In this document: in pieces, positions 32,819 to 43,289 of the stretch
Position numbering within the stretch: position 1 is the stretch's first letter
How the letters are laid out: each line of letters starts with the position of its first letter
NCBI RefSeq assembly: GCF_002575655.3
Contig: NC_053038.3
Span: forward strand, 141,066,885 to 141,130,884
Source: Aegilops tauschii subsp. strangulata
Taxonomy: Eukaryota > Streptophyta > Magnoliopsida > Poales > Poaceae
DNA length: 64,000 bases
Direction: 5' to 3'
Program-made: the position numbers and the translations under genes
Notes under the pieces: model-generated
What the model saw: only the letters and a program-made list of their open reading frames with translations
Databases searched by the model: none
What the model was told of the DNA's origin: nothing

Positions 32819-35649
32819 AGCATCCCCAAGCTTAATTCCTACTCGTCCTTGAGTAGGTAAATGATAAAAACAGAATTTTTTTATGTGGGATGCTACCTAA
32901 CATATTTATCAATGTAATCTTCTTTATTGTAGCAAGAATATTCAGATCCATAAGATTCAAGACAAAAGTTTAATATTGACATAAAAATAATAATACTTCA
33001 AGCATACTAACCAAGCAATTATGTCTTCTCAAAATAACATAGCCAAAGAAAGCTCATCCCTACAACATCATATACTTTGGCCATGCTTCATTTCCGTCAC
33101 ACAAAATGCTCCCATCATGCACAACCCCGATGACAAGCCAAGCAATACATGAGCGCGAGCCATGGACATAGCACTATGGGTGGAATAGAATATGATGATG
33201 GAGGTTGTGTGGAGAAGACAAAAAAGGAGAAAGTCTCACATCGACGCGGCTAATCAACAGGCTATGGAGATGCCCATCAATTGATGTCAATGCGAGGAGT
33301 AGGGATTGCCATGCAACGGATGCACTAGAGCTATAAATGTATGAAAGCTCAACAAAAGAAACTAAGTGGGTGTGCATCCAACTTGCTTGCTCACGAAGAC
33401 CTAGGGCATTTGAGGAAGCCCATTGTTGGAATATACAAGCCAAGTTCTATAATGAAAAATTCCCACTAGTATATGAATGTGACAATATAAGAGACTCTCT
33501 ATCATGAAGATCATGGTGCTACTTTGAAGCACAAGTGTGGAAAAAGGATAGTAGCATTGTCCCTTTTATATCACTTTTTTTATTTTTTTATTTGGCCTTT
33601 TTTAATTGGCCTTTTTTTTCTTTTTTTGGCCTTTCTTTTTTTCTTTTTTTGGCCTTTCTCCTTTTTTTGGGGACAATGCTCTAATAATGATGATCATCAC
33701 ACTTCTATTTATTTACAACTCAAAGATTACAACTCGATTCTAGAACAAAGTATGACTCTATATGAGTGCCTCCGGCGGTGTACCGGGATGGGCAATGAAA
33801 CAAGAGTGACATGTATGAAAATATGCATGGTGGCTTTGCCACAAATACGATGTCAACTACATGATCATGCAAGGCAATATGACAATGATGAAGCGTGTCA
33901 TGATAAACGGAACGGTGGAAAGTTGCATGGCAATATATCTCGGAATGGCTATGGAAATGCCATAATAGGTAGGTATGGTGGCTGTTTTGAGGAAGATATA
34001 AGGAGGTTTATGTGTGATAGACCGTATCATATCCCGGGTGTTGGATGCACCGGCGAAGTTTGCACCAACTCTCAAGGTGAGAAAGGGCAATGCACGGTAC
34101 CGAAGATGCTAGCAATGATGGAACGGTGAAAGTGCGTCTAATCCACGGACTCAACATTAGTCATAAAGAACTCACATACTTATTGCAAAAATCTAAAAGT
34201 CGTCAAAAATCAAGCACTACGCTCATGCTTCTAGGGGGATAGATTGGTAGGAAAAGACCATCGCTCGTCCCCGACCGCCACTCATAAGGAAGGCAATCAA
34301 GAACACCTCATGCTTCAAATTTGTCACACAACGGTTACCATACGTGCATGCTACGGGACTTGCAAACCTCAACACAAGTATTTCTCAATTTCAGAATTAA
34401 TCAACTAGCACGACTCTAATATCACCATCTTTATATCTCAAAACAATCATCAAGCATCAAACTTCACATAGTATTCAATGCACTTTATATGAAAGTTTTT
34501 ATTATACCCATCTTGGATGCCTATCATATTAGGACTAGTTTCATAGCCAAAGCAAATTACCATGATGTTCTAAAAAACTCTCAAAATAATATAAGTGAAG
34601 CATGAGAGTTCATCTATTTCTTCAAAATAAAACCACCGCCGTGCTTTAAAAAGATATAACTGAAGCACTAGAGAAAATGACAAACTACTCCGAAAGATAT
34701 AAGTGAAGATCAGTGAGTAGTCGAATAATTATGTAACTATGTGAAGACTCTCTAACATTTAAGAATTTCAGATCTTGGTATTTTATTCAAACAGCAAGCA
34801 AAACAAAATAAAATAAGATGACGCTCGACGTAAAACACATATCGTGTGGTGAATAAAAATATAGCTCCAAGTAAAGTTACCGATGAACGAAGACGAAAGA
34901 GGGGATGCCTTCCGGGGCATCCCCAAGCTTAGGCTCTTGGTTGTCCTTGAATATTACCTTGGGGTTCCTTGGGCATTCCCAAGCTTTGGCTCTTGCCACT
35001 CCTTATTCCATAGTCCATCGAATCTTTACCCAAAACATGAAAACTTCACAACACAAAACTCAACAAAATACTCATAAGCTCCTTTAGTACAAGAAAATAA
35101 AACCACCACTTAGGTACTGTTGTGAACTCGTTATAAATTCATATTGGTGCAATATCTACTGTATTCCAACTTTTCTATGGTTTATACCCTCTGATACTAC
35201 TCATAGATTCATCAAAATAAGCAAACAATACAATGAAAACAGAATCTGTCAAAAACAGAACAGTCTGTAGTAATCTGTATCAAACGTATATTTCTGGAAC
35301 TCCAGAAATTCTGTAATAAATTGTTGGACCTGAGTAATTTGTCTATTAATCATCTTCAAAAAGAATCAACCTAAAAGCACTCTCCAGTAAACAATGGCAG
35401 CTAATCTCGTGAGCGCTAAAGTTTCTGTTTTTTTATAGCAAGATCATAAAGACATCACCCAAGTCTTCCCAAAGGTTCTACTTGGCACAAATACTAATTA
35501 AAACATAAAACCACATCTAACCAGAGGCTAGATGAATTATTTATTACTAAACAGGAGCAAAAGGCAAAGAACAAAAATAAAATTGGGTTGCCTCCCAACA
35601 AGCGCTAACGTTTAACGCCCCTAGCTAGGTATGATGGTTTCAATGATGC
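32819..35649 (-). other. Sabrina-type internal region, 3' part, no intact gene
   Basis: No intact Gag or Pol is seen. It includes a run of T/GGCC repeats at 33565-33672 (TTTTTTTGGCC-type units) and AT-rich decayed sequence. The motif CATCCCCAAGCTT recurs at 32821 and 34919, and CCCAAGCTT again near 34979. Much of the family is non-autonomous or degenerate, so lack of pol is not surprising. Confidence 0.6.
33565..33672 (-). repeat. T-rich repeat tract in the Sabrina-type element
   Basis: Repeated units of TTTTTTT(C/T)GGCC. On minus it is a long purine tract just upstream of the 3' region. Confidence 0.8.
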
Positions 35650-35876
35650 TCACATAAAAGATAAGAATTGAAACATAAAGAGAGCATCATGAAGAATATT
35701 ACTAGAACATTTAATTCTAACCCACTTCCTATGCATAGGGAATTTTTGAGCAAACAATTTATGGGAACAAGAATCAACTAGCATAGGAAAGCAAAACAAG
35801 CATAGCTTCAAGAGTTTCAACACATAGAGAGGTAACTTGATATTATTGCAATTCCTACAAGCATTTATTCCTCCCT
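35650..35876 (-). pseudogene. Sabrina-type ORF, part downstream of element C
   Basis: Minus frame RNCNNIKLPLYVLKLLKLCL, then FAQKFPMHRKWVRIKC, to a stop at 35650. It is the continuation, across element C, of the ORF part at 63042-63324 (ending ATDNYYEG). The ORF was intact when C inserted at the TCCCT site. Function unknown. Confidence 0.5.
35872..35876. repeat. Target-site duplication of C, left copy (TCCCT)
   Basis: Identical to 63037-63041. Confidence 0.9.
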
Positions 35877-37134
35877 TGTCAGGTGGTAGGTGTGACATAT
35901 GCCAACGGTGGCTTATCATTGTGGGAGCCAGTAAGACATCGCCGGTGCCTGGAAACGGGATAAGGCGAAGACATGCACGCCGGCGAATCTTACCTAGGTT
36001 CGGGGCTCTCCGTGGAGATAACACCCCTAGTCCTGCTCTGCGGGGTCTCCGCATGATCACTAGATCAACACAAGTAGCTACAAGTGCTCCTTGAGCTGTT
36101 TGGCTAGAGGAGGAAGAAAGGCAAGGCTAGCTCTCCTCTTCCCTCTACGTGGTGGCTAAAACTATCTTCGAGATCAACCCTTTGCATGGGTGCCCTGGGG
36201 GGTTTATATAGGCCTACCCCCAGGGATACAATGGTAATCCGACCGCGTGCATGTCCCAGCCATCAGTGTCTGTGCTCGCCGGCTTCTCCGCCGGCCGTTG
36301 GGGCCCGCCGACAGGTGGGTCCCGCCGGCTACCGGCCTCTTGGTCGACAGGCCGGCCCCACCGCCTGGGGGCCTTGTCGGCGGCTGGTTACTATCACCTC
36401 GCCCCTGATGACGAGGGCTTTGTCGAGGTAAGTGTGGCTACAGTGCCGCCGCCTGGCGGGCTCTCACTGTAGCCTCACCTCGTCTTGTCTGCTTAATGAT
36501 GCACATACTTCGAGGGAGGGAGGTAGCCGGCTATTGGGAGCCGGCTACGCCTCAGGCCGACTAGGGGAGGCCTGGCCGCCTTCGAGCGTCTCTCTCTGGC
36601 TGAAGGGGCCTGCCGCCCGCGGTCCGTACTGGCGTCTGTCGTGGGTGACGTCACGGTCAACATGGCAACAGTGCCGCGCTAGACGGGGGATGGATGACCC
36701 GTACGACGCACTGTGGCCATGCATGCTCCGGGATTTGGGGGTGGCAGGCTGTACTGTGGCCACGCCCCGTCTCATCACCATTATGTGGGTGCAGCCCTGG
36801 GTGCGTGCAGTCTTGGCTGGCTTCCGGGAGTCGGTCTTCTTGTGGCCGGCTTCTGGGAGTCGGCCTTCTTGTGGCCGGCTTCTGGGAGTCGGTCTTCTCA
36901 TGGCCGGCTTCTGGGAGTCGGTCTTCTCATGCCGGCTTCTTGGAGTTGGCCACCTTATGGTTATCTTCGGGGAGGTTCTCGAGGTCGGGTCGCCTTCCGG
37001 TAGTCGGCCTGTGAGGTAGCCGACCAGGGGAAGGCGGCCCTGTGTTTTGGATACTTGAAGGCCCAATCGGCCTGATAATTTTTCAGAGAGCCAGGGGGAG
37101 TCGGTTAGGCTACCCGTGGCCATTTACTCCGAAA
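35877..37134 (-). repeat. 3' LTR of element C (1,258 bp)
   Basis: Plus begins TGTCAGGTGGTAGG. The other end reads CCATTTACTCCGAAA, whereas the 5' LTR copy has CCGACA at 63031-63036, so the terminal TG of the sense strand has mutated. A GC-rich region (36240-36660) and a 28-30 bp minisatellite (about 36810-36950, GGCCGGCTTCTGGGAGTCGG units) lie inside. The PPT is at 37135-37149. Confidence 0.85.
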
Positions 37135-37583
37135 GTAGTCCCCGAAGCCGGTTGGGCTTCAAGGCTGAGAAGAGGACGAGAAGCTCGGTCAGCTTCCTAT
37201 CTTGAAGAGTTAGCAGCTAGGAGCCGGCTTCGGTTGGGTACGCCGTCTTGGCGAGATTTTGAAGTCTGAAGGCGGGAGTCGGTTGGTGCGCACGCCGGGT
37301 CGCGGGCCGGCCGCTCGCCGCCCGCGTACCACGTGGCACCCTCCAGCTGAAAAAAGTCTGCCAACCCACGCGCGCAATGGGACGTCGCCGCAGGCCGGGG
37401 GCCCATCACTCCCATGCCTAGGCCCAGGCGCGGATTCTCTGTGGCCCAAAGCAGGCCGCTCGCCTTCCGACGGCAGTTTCTGCACGTCGTTAGGGCATAA
37501 TAATCGTGGGACATGGGGGAGTGGGCGCAGTTAATCCCACGTTCTCTCCCACGCCTCGCCTCCTCGGCTTCGCCGCACGAGGC
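37135..37583 (-). other. PPT and spacer between C 3' LTR and antisense gene
   Basis: GTAGTCCCCGAAGCCGG at 37135-37151 is, on minus, a PPT (CTTCGGGGACTAC) adjacent to the LTR. The remainder is the upstream region of the antisense gene, GC-rich, with no gene seen. Confidence 0.65.
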
Positions 37584-37590
37584 TATAAGT
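37584..37590 (+). promoter_or_regulatory. TATA-like box of the element C antisense gene
   Basis: GGCTATAAGTAGGGGGAGG lies about 198 bp upstream of the ATG at 37783, on the strand opposite to pol. Confidence 0.5.
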
Positions 37591-40007
37591 AGGGGGAGGA
37601 GGGGGAGCGGCAGACGCTCGCACGCTTTCCCTCGCTCCTCCATCTTCTTCTTCCTTCTCTCCATCGCAGCAGCCCTTCGCCGCTGCGCCGTCCCTCTAAT
37701 CTTCGCACTACCCCGCAGCTTCGCCGCCGCGGGGCCGTGTTTTCGCCGTCGCCGCACCCTTTCTCGTCAGCTTCTTGCCATCATGCAGTACGACGGAGAC
37801 TAGGACGGCTCCAACGTCCACGCGGACCACATCGACTTCCTCCGCAAGACGCGGCGGTTGCCCGGCGAGGACCAGGTGCGGGTCCGTCTCGCGCCGAAGA
37901 AAGAGATCACGCCGGAGCCAGAGGAAGGCGAGCGGGGAATCTTCCGCTCGCATTTCCTGCGCGGCCTTGGCCTGCCCGCTAGCGCCTTCTTCTGCTCCTT
38001 CCTTGAATTCTATCAGCTCCAGCCGCACCACCTCACACCCAACACGGTGGTGCTGCTGTCCGCCTTCGTCACTCTGCGCGAGGGCTTTCTTGGCGTTCTT
38101 CCCACCCTCGAGCTCTAGGGGGGATTCTTCCAATCCAAGCTCGGCACCCACATGCAGGGCGTGCCGGCTCAGAGCGGCACCTTCATCGCGATGCGGAGGC
38201 CGGCGGCCGACAACCCCTTCCCTGTCATCACACTAATCCAGTCGGTGAAGAGCTGGCAGAAATCGTACTTCTACGTGAAGAACGTTGCCCCGCAAGGCCA
38301 CTACGTCAACTTGCCGGCTTACGTAGCCGGCCCGCCGGCTGGGAGGCGGCCCCAGTGGTCCTATCGGGCCAGGACGCTGTCGCCCGACTCCGGGTAATGA
38401 TCCAGTCGGAGGGCCTGACTGGGTCCGACCTGCTGGCCGCCTTCGTGGTGCGCCGGGTGCTCCTGATTCAAAGCCGCCCTCATTTGATCAGTCAAATGAG
38501 CGGCCAACTCGATCTGAATTGGATCTGCACCAAGGAGATGCCTCATGACGAGGTGGCTCATATGGTGAACTATCTCGCGAACTGCAAGCTCTCCGCAGAG
38601 TGGCAGTTTGGGAAGGAGCCGTACTCCCGTGCCAATCGCCCGCCTATGGTATGCTTTCTTTATCTTCTCTTCTTTTAGTTTTGTCACCAAGTTTTTCTTG
38701 GCCGACTCTGACCAGTAGGCACGTCTTGGCAGAGCCCTCTCCTTCGACCTGCAGCCGGGACAGCGGGGGTGGATCGTCAATTTCTCCCCGACCGGGCGGA
38801 GCATGACTTGGAGGACCCCGACTTGGGGGCGGCTGCCATGGACGATAACACCGAGGCAGGAGGCGGCAAAGCAGGCGGCTCCGGGCTTGGAGCCAGTTTC
38901 GATGACTGGCCGGATGACGACGAGGCGGAAATCGTCCCACGCCGCCAGCCGGCGTCCGACCATGGCGCGGGTTCCTCTGCCGCGTCGCCTGCTCGAGGCG
39001 GCGCACAGAAGCGCCGGGCCGCGGCGGGCTTGTTCGGTAGTCAGCCGAAGAAACCCAAGGGCGGGGCGGCGGCGACCAGAAGGGATGAGGCGTTCGCGAA
39101 GGCGGCCCGCTTCTGCAAGGTGGTGAAGCAGCCGCAAACGGTTTCGGCGTAAGTGTCGATTCTCTCACGTATTCCTTCTTCTTTTCTAGCCGGTTACTGA
39201 ATCCTTGTCTTGACTCAAAAAACAGGGCTCCGCTTTCTCTTGAGCGGGTCGCTGCCGCCTCCGTGGTTGGATCGCCGGGAGGATCCGAGAGCACCCGCCA
39301 CGTGGACCCCCGCGCCGAGCTTCAAGCGGCGACGGAGCGAAATGCGTGGGAGGCGCGGGAGGAGCGGGAGGCGGAAGAGCTAAGGGCAGCTACCGCCATG
39401 GCGGTGCAGGAGGAGGCGGAGGAGTCGGCGAAGGCACAAGCCGACGCGGCGGCCAAGGCACAGGCGGAGGCTGCAGCCGCAGCGGCCGGGGTCTTGCTTG
39501 TCACCCCCTGCGCGTCGTGGTGCCCGAGATCCCGCAGCCCCCGCCGGAGGAAGCCGGTGGTGACCTGCCTGGGATGGAGAGGGAGGAGGACGACGTCCTC
39601 GTCCAGGAGAGGGAGGCGGCACCGCCATCGCCGACTGGGGCGGCCTAATGCAGCCGGCCTAACGTGCCGCCTGCGTAATCGGCTGGAGGTGAGCCGGCTG
39701 TGAGGATGGACCTGGTGGTCCGATCACCATCGCGCCAGCGCGCGGGGAAGGCAACCTCAGCTCCGGACCCGCAGAAGGCTGCGGGCTCCAGCTCGTCAGC
39801 CCAGTACGTGAAGACGGCCAGCGCCAGCTCGGGGTGGACGCCGGGTGGTGGGACGGCCATGGTGAATGTGGCGGCGCAAGAAGTCCGGAACCGGGTTCAG
39901 TCCCAGGCCGCCGTGCTGAGGCAGTACAATGATGAGTTCCTCACGACACGGGCGGCCATTCGGGTGAGCCTTCCCGCTTTTCTGTTTCTTGATCTTGCTC
40001 TCTTCCG

Positions 40008-40320
40008 TGGGGGCGCGTCAGCGCACCCACTGGGTGTAGTCCCCGATTTCCGAGTCGGCTGCTGACCAGGCGGCTTGGAACTTCTTAGTAGAGTTTGATT
40101 GCTTATCTTGCTCTTGTTCGCTTCTCTGTCCGACTTGCAGGACTACCACAACCTCCGTGCGGCTGCCTTCAACTCCCAGGCTCGGGAGCTGACCCAGAAG
40201 ATTGTTGATCTAACTGAGAGCCGGAGTAAGTGCTTCATCTTTTATCTCACGTGGGGGCGCGTCAGCGCACCCACTGGGTGTAGTCCCCGAAATTCGGGCC
40301 GACTGCTGAGCAGTCGGGTC
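40008..40320 (+). repeat. Repeated intron motif containing a PPT-like tract
   Basis: The 63-bp segment starting GTGGGGGCGCGTCAGCGCAC and containing GTAGTCCCCGA occurs at 40008-40070 and again at 40251-40320, in two adjacent introns of the antisense gene. Confidence 0.85.
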
Positions 40321-41204
40321 GGATCTTTCCTGACGACTTCTTTCTTATTGCTCTTTTTCTTCTCTGCCATATCTGCAGCGGCCAACACCAAACTAAGGGA
40401 GCAGCTGGGTGGGACCCAGGCCGCCCTTCGCGCTAAGGAAGCCAAGTTCGACGCCTTGGCTCAGGAGTGTGACCGCCTGGTCAAGAAGTTTGCCGACCAG
40501 GAGGAGAGCCACAAGGTGGCCCTGAAGGCGGTGCAGGATAGCGAGGCTGCCCTTCAAGCTGAGTACGAGACTGAGGCGGCAAGCTAGGCTGAGGCGAAGC
40601 AGTCATTGATCCACGGCTACGGCCAGATCGAAGACTTGGTCGACAGTAGGCTACCTTCTTCTTCGTTCCTTGCTTGCCGCTTGCCGTTTGGTTCATTCTC
40701 TAACTTTGTGTTTTTCTCTTCTTTCTCTTTCTTTCTTTCTTGTGCAGAGTACTTCCCTGGTTACTCTACTGCCGCCAATCAGGTCGTCGAGGCCCACCGC
40801 GAGGCGCAAAGGTAGGCTGGCGCCGAGATCGCGCCGAACGATCGCCGGTCGCTTGAGGAACAGCTCCTGGCGATTCAAGCCCGCCTCTCACTGCATGCTC
40901 CGCCGGCTTCAACGTGTTGGGGCGCAAGTGGTGGCCGCTCTCTGGACCGGCGAGGTGATTCCCCGCACCCCTAGTCGGACTGCCGACTGGGTGGAGGTAG
41001 CGGCCGGCCGCTTCGAGGCCTGGAAGGCTTCTGCAGCTCGGTTAGGCGCCAGGCGGGCGCTGGAGTTCGTCAAAGCCTGGTATCCTGAGCTGAGCTTGGA
41101 CCAGCTGGCCACCTGGCGGCAGGAGGCCGACACGGAGCTGGAGCCGGCGCGGCCGGCTATCATCCAGCGTGCCTCGGCGATCACCGACTACACCGACACC
41201 AGCG

Positions 41205-41209
41205 CCTTT
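41205..41209. repeat. Target-site duplication of D, left copy (CCTTT)
   Basis: Identical to 57977-57981. Confidence 0.9.
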
Positions 41210-42687
41210 TGTAACGCCCACAATGCGGCTATATCTCCCACGTGTCGAGGCACGACTTAGAGGCATAACCGCATAGTGGTTTTGTCGCAAGAAGGGTCAT
41301 CTTCACACAATCCCATGTAATGAACAAGAATGGGATAAAGAGTTGGCTTACAATCGCCACTTTACACAATACATAAATATTATTCATACATCATCCAAAA
41401 TACAAACATATAGACCGACTTCGGTCAAAATCCAGATGAAATTAAGACAACCCCAAATGCTAGATCCCCGATCGTCCCAACTGGGCTCCACTACTGATCA
41501 TCAGGAAACGACACATAGTAACGGCCACGTTCCTCGTCGAACTCCCACTTGAGATCGACCCCATCATCTGCACTGGCATCGTCGGCACCTGCAACTGTTT
41601 TGGTAGAATCTGTGAGTCACGAGGACTCAGCAATCTCACACCCGCGAGATCAAGTCTATTTAAGCTTGTAGGAAAGGATGGAGTAAAGAGGTGGAGCTGC
41701 AGCGGCAATAAGCATATATGGTGGCTAGCATACGTAAAAGAGAGCGAGAAGAGAAGCAATGGAACGGTCGTCTTCTAGCAATGACCAAGAAGTGATCCTG
41801 AAAACCTACTTACGTCATACATAACTCAGACCGTGTTCATTTCCTGGACTCCACCGAGAAGAGACCATCACGGCTACACACGCAGTTGATATATTTTAAT
41901 TGGGTCAAGTGACAAGTTCTCTACAACCGGACATTAACAAATTCCCATCTGCCTCATAACCGCGGGCACGGCTTTCGAAAGATAATACCCTGCAGGGGTG
42001 TCCCAACTTAGCCCATCATAAGCTCTCACGGTCAACGAAGGATAAACCTTCTCCCGGAAAGACCCGATCAGTCCCGGAATCCCGGTTTACAAGACATCTC
42101 GACAATGGTAAAACAAGACCAGCAAAGCCGCCCGAATGTGCCGACAAATCCCAATAGGAGCTGCACATATCTCGTTCTCAGGGCACACCGGATTGTCCAA
42201 GCTTCCGATAGGCCAGCCCAGAGTTGCCCCTGGTGGCCACCGGCGACTGACAGTTTGGACACATACTCAGAGGAGCACTGGCCCGGGGGTTTAAAATAAA
42301 GATGACCCTCGGGCTCTAGAAAACCCGGGGGAAAAAGGCATAGGTCGCAAATGGTAAAACCAAGGTTGGGCCTTGTTGGAGGAGTTTTATTCAAGGCGAA
42401 CTGTCAAGGGGGTCCCATAAATCACCCGACCGCGTAAGGAACACAAACTCAAGGAACATAATCCCGGTATATCAGTAACTAGGGCGGCAACAGTGGAACA
42501 AAACACCAGGCATAAGGCCGAGCTTCCACCCTTTACCAAAATATATAGATGCATTAATTAACTAAGAGATATTGTGATATCCCAACATATCCATGTTCCA
42601 ACATGCAACAAACTTCAACTTCACCTGCAACTAGCAACGCTATAAGAAGGGCTGAGCAAAAGCGGTAACTTAGCCAATCAACGGTTT
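41210..42687 (-). repeat. Solo LTR D, 3' portion
   Basis: No gene. On minus it ends GTGGGCGTTACA. It contains degenerate AT-rich sequence. E is inserted after GGTTT at 42683-42687. Confidence 0.7.
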
Positions 42688-43201
42688 TGTTGAGGATATA
42701 GACCTGGGGGTCACCCGCCAGGAGGGCCGGGTTACTCCAAGGATCATTACCAGAAGCCCGGAGCTAAGTTTCAGGATAATGGGCTAGAGATGGGCTGAGA
42801 CCCGGATATGGCTTAAAGCCCGTAGTTACAATCATTGTTATAGTAGACTTGTAGTGTAAGGCAAGTATTGTTTTAGAGCCCGAGCCGGACACTCTTATGA
42901 GCCGGCCGGGACTCTAAGGGCTGCTGGGCGTCAGCCTCCCTATATAAAGGGATGACCCGGCGGCGGTTTTGGGACGACAATCTCTCCGAGAGCCGGGCAT
43001 AGCTGTTTAGCTCCCTGGAGATCGTAACCCTAATCAATAACACCTCGAACTGGACGTAGGCTTTTACCTTCACCGTAAGGGGCCGAACCAGTATAAACCC
43101 TCGTGTTCCTTGTCCCGCATAACCCCTTCAAGCTTCCTAGTTGCGATGGCTCTACGACTAAGTCCTAGCCCAAGGACATCTGCCGTGACAATTCCACGAC
43201 A
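42688..43201 (+). repeat. 5' LTR of element E (514 bp)
   Basis: TGTTGAGGATATAGACC...ATTCCACGACA. TATA box CTATATAAAGG lies near 42939-42949. Confidence 0.95.
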
Positions 43202-43203
43202 GT

Positions 43204-43220
43204 TGGCGCCCACCGCGGGG
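43204..43220 (+). other. PBS of element E
   Basis: TGGCGCCCACCGCGGGG, two bases after the LTR. It is repeated at 55661-55677. Confidence 0.8.
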
Positions 43221-43289
43221 CGAGCGCACGGTGGATTTGAGTTCTTGAAGGGCAGCTTCGAAGGGCTCAAGGGATACGCTGTGGGCCGG

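Larger units (their letters stand above)
30557..35876 (-). mobile_element. Sabrina-type Gypsy element, 3' side and tandem remnant
   Basis: Minus-oriented. From the right: internal region (32819-35876), a complete LTR (31139-32818), PBS, 5' internal sequence (30661-31111), then only the last 104 bp of another LTR (30557-30660). The complete LTR is thus shared by two units and the second unit is internally deleted. The partner 5' part of the first unit lies at 63037-64000, beyond element C. The left end is a true element terminus (LTR end TAGTAGACATCA on minus) adjoining CACTA H; bases before it are GAGGA. The family name is from memory. Confidence 0.85.
37783..41209 (+). pseudogene. Antisense PF04195-like gene of element C (first exons), broken
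   Basis: ATG 37783 (MQYDGD) is followed by a TAG at 37801. The frame continues with FLRKTRRLPGEDQV, SHFLRGLGLPASAFFCSFLE, FYQLQPHHLTPNTVVLLSAF, FVTLREGFLGVLPTLEL, the hallmark block of PF04195 (from memory), then a TAG at 38116. Further exons have GT/AG borders: to 38649, about 38718-39149 (acidic then KRR-rich), 39224 onward (Glu/Ala/Lys coiled coil), about 40141-40226 and 40380-40640. The exon ending at 41209 has the fold-like WYPELSLDQLATWRQEAD segment. Element D splits the gene at TDTSAF; it resumes at 57982. The product is unknown; the coiled coil suggests oligomerisation. Confidence 0.65.

Noticed and set aside
33524..34129. 201-codon plus-strand ORF with a hydrophobic Phe/Leu-rich start
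   Set aside because: It lies antisense in the Sabrina-type internal region. The hydrophobic part is just the translated T/GGCC repeat, and no domain is seen.
35925..35960. Alternative left end of element C at TGTGGGAGCC
   Set aside because: TGTCAGGTGG at 35877 gives an exact TCCCT target duplication with 63037-63041; the alternative gives none.
43110..43289. Earlier start for E gag inside the LTR
   Set aside because: The same open frame lies in the LTR upstream of the PBS. The first ATG after the PBS (43290) is preferred.
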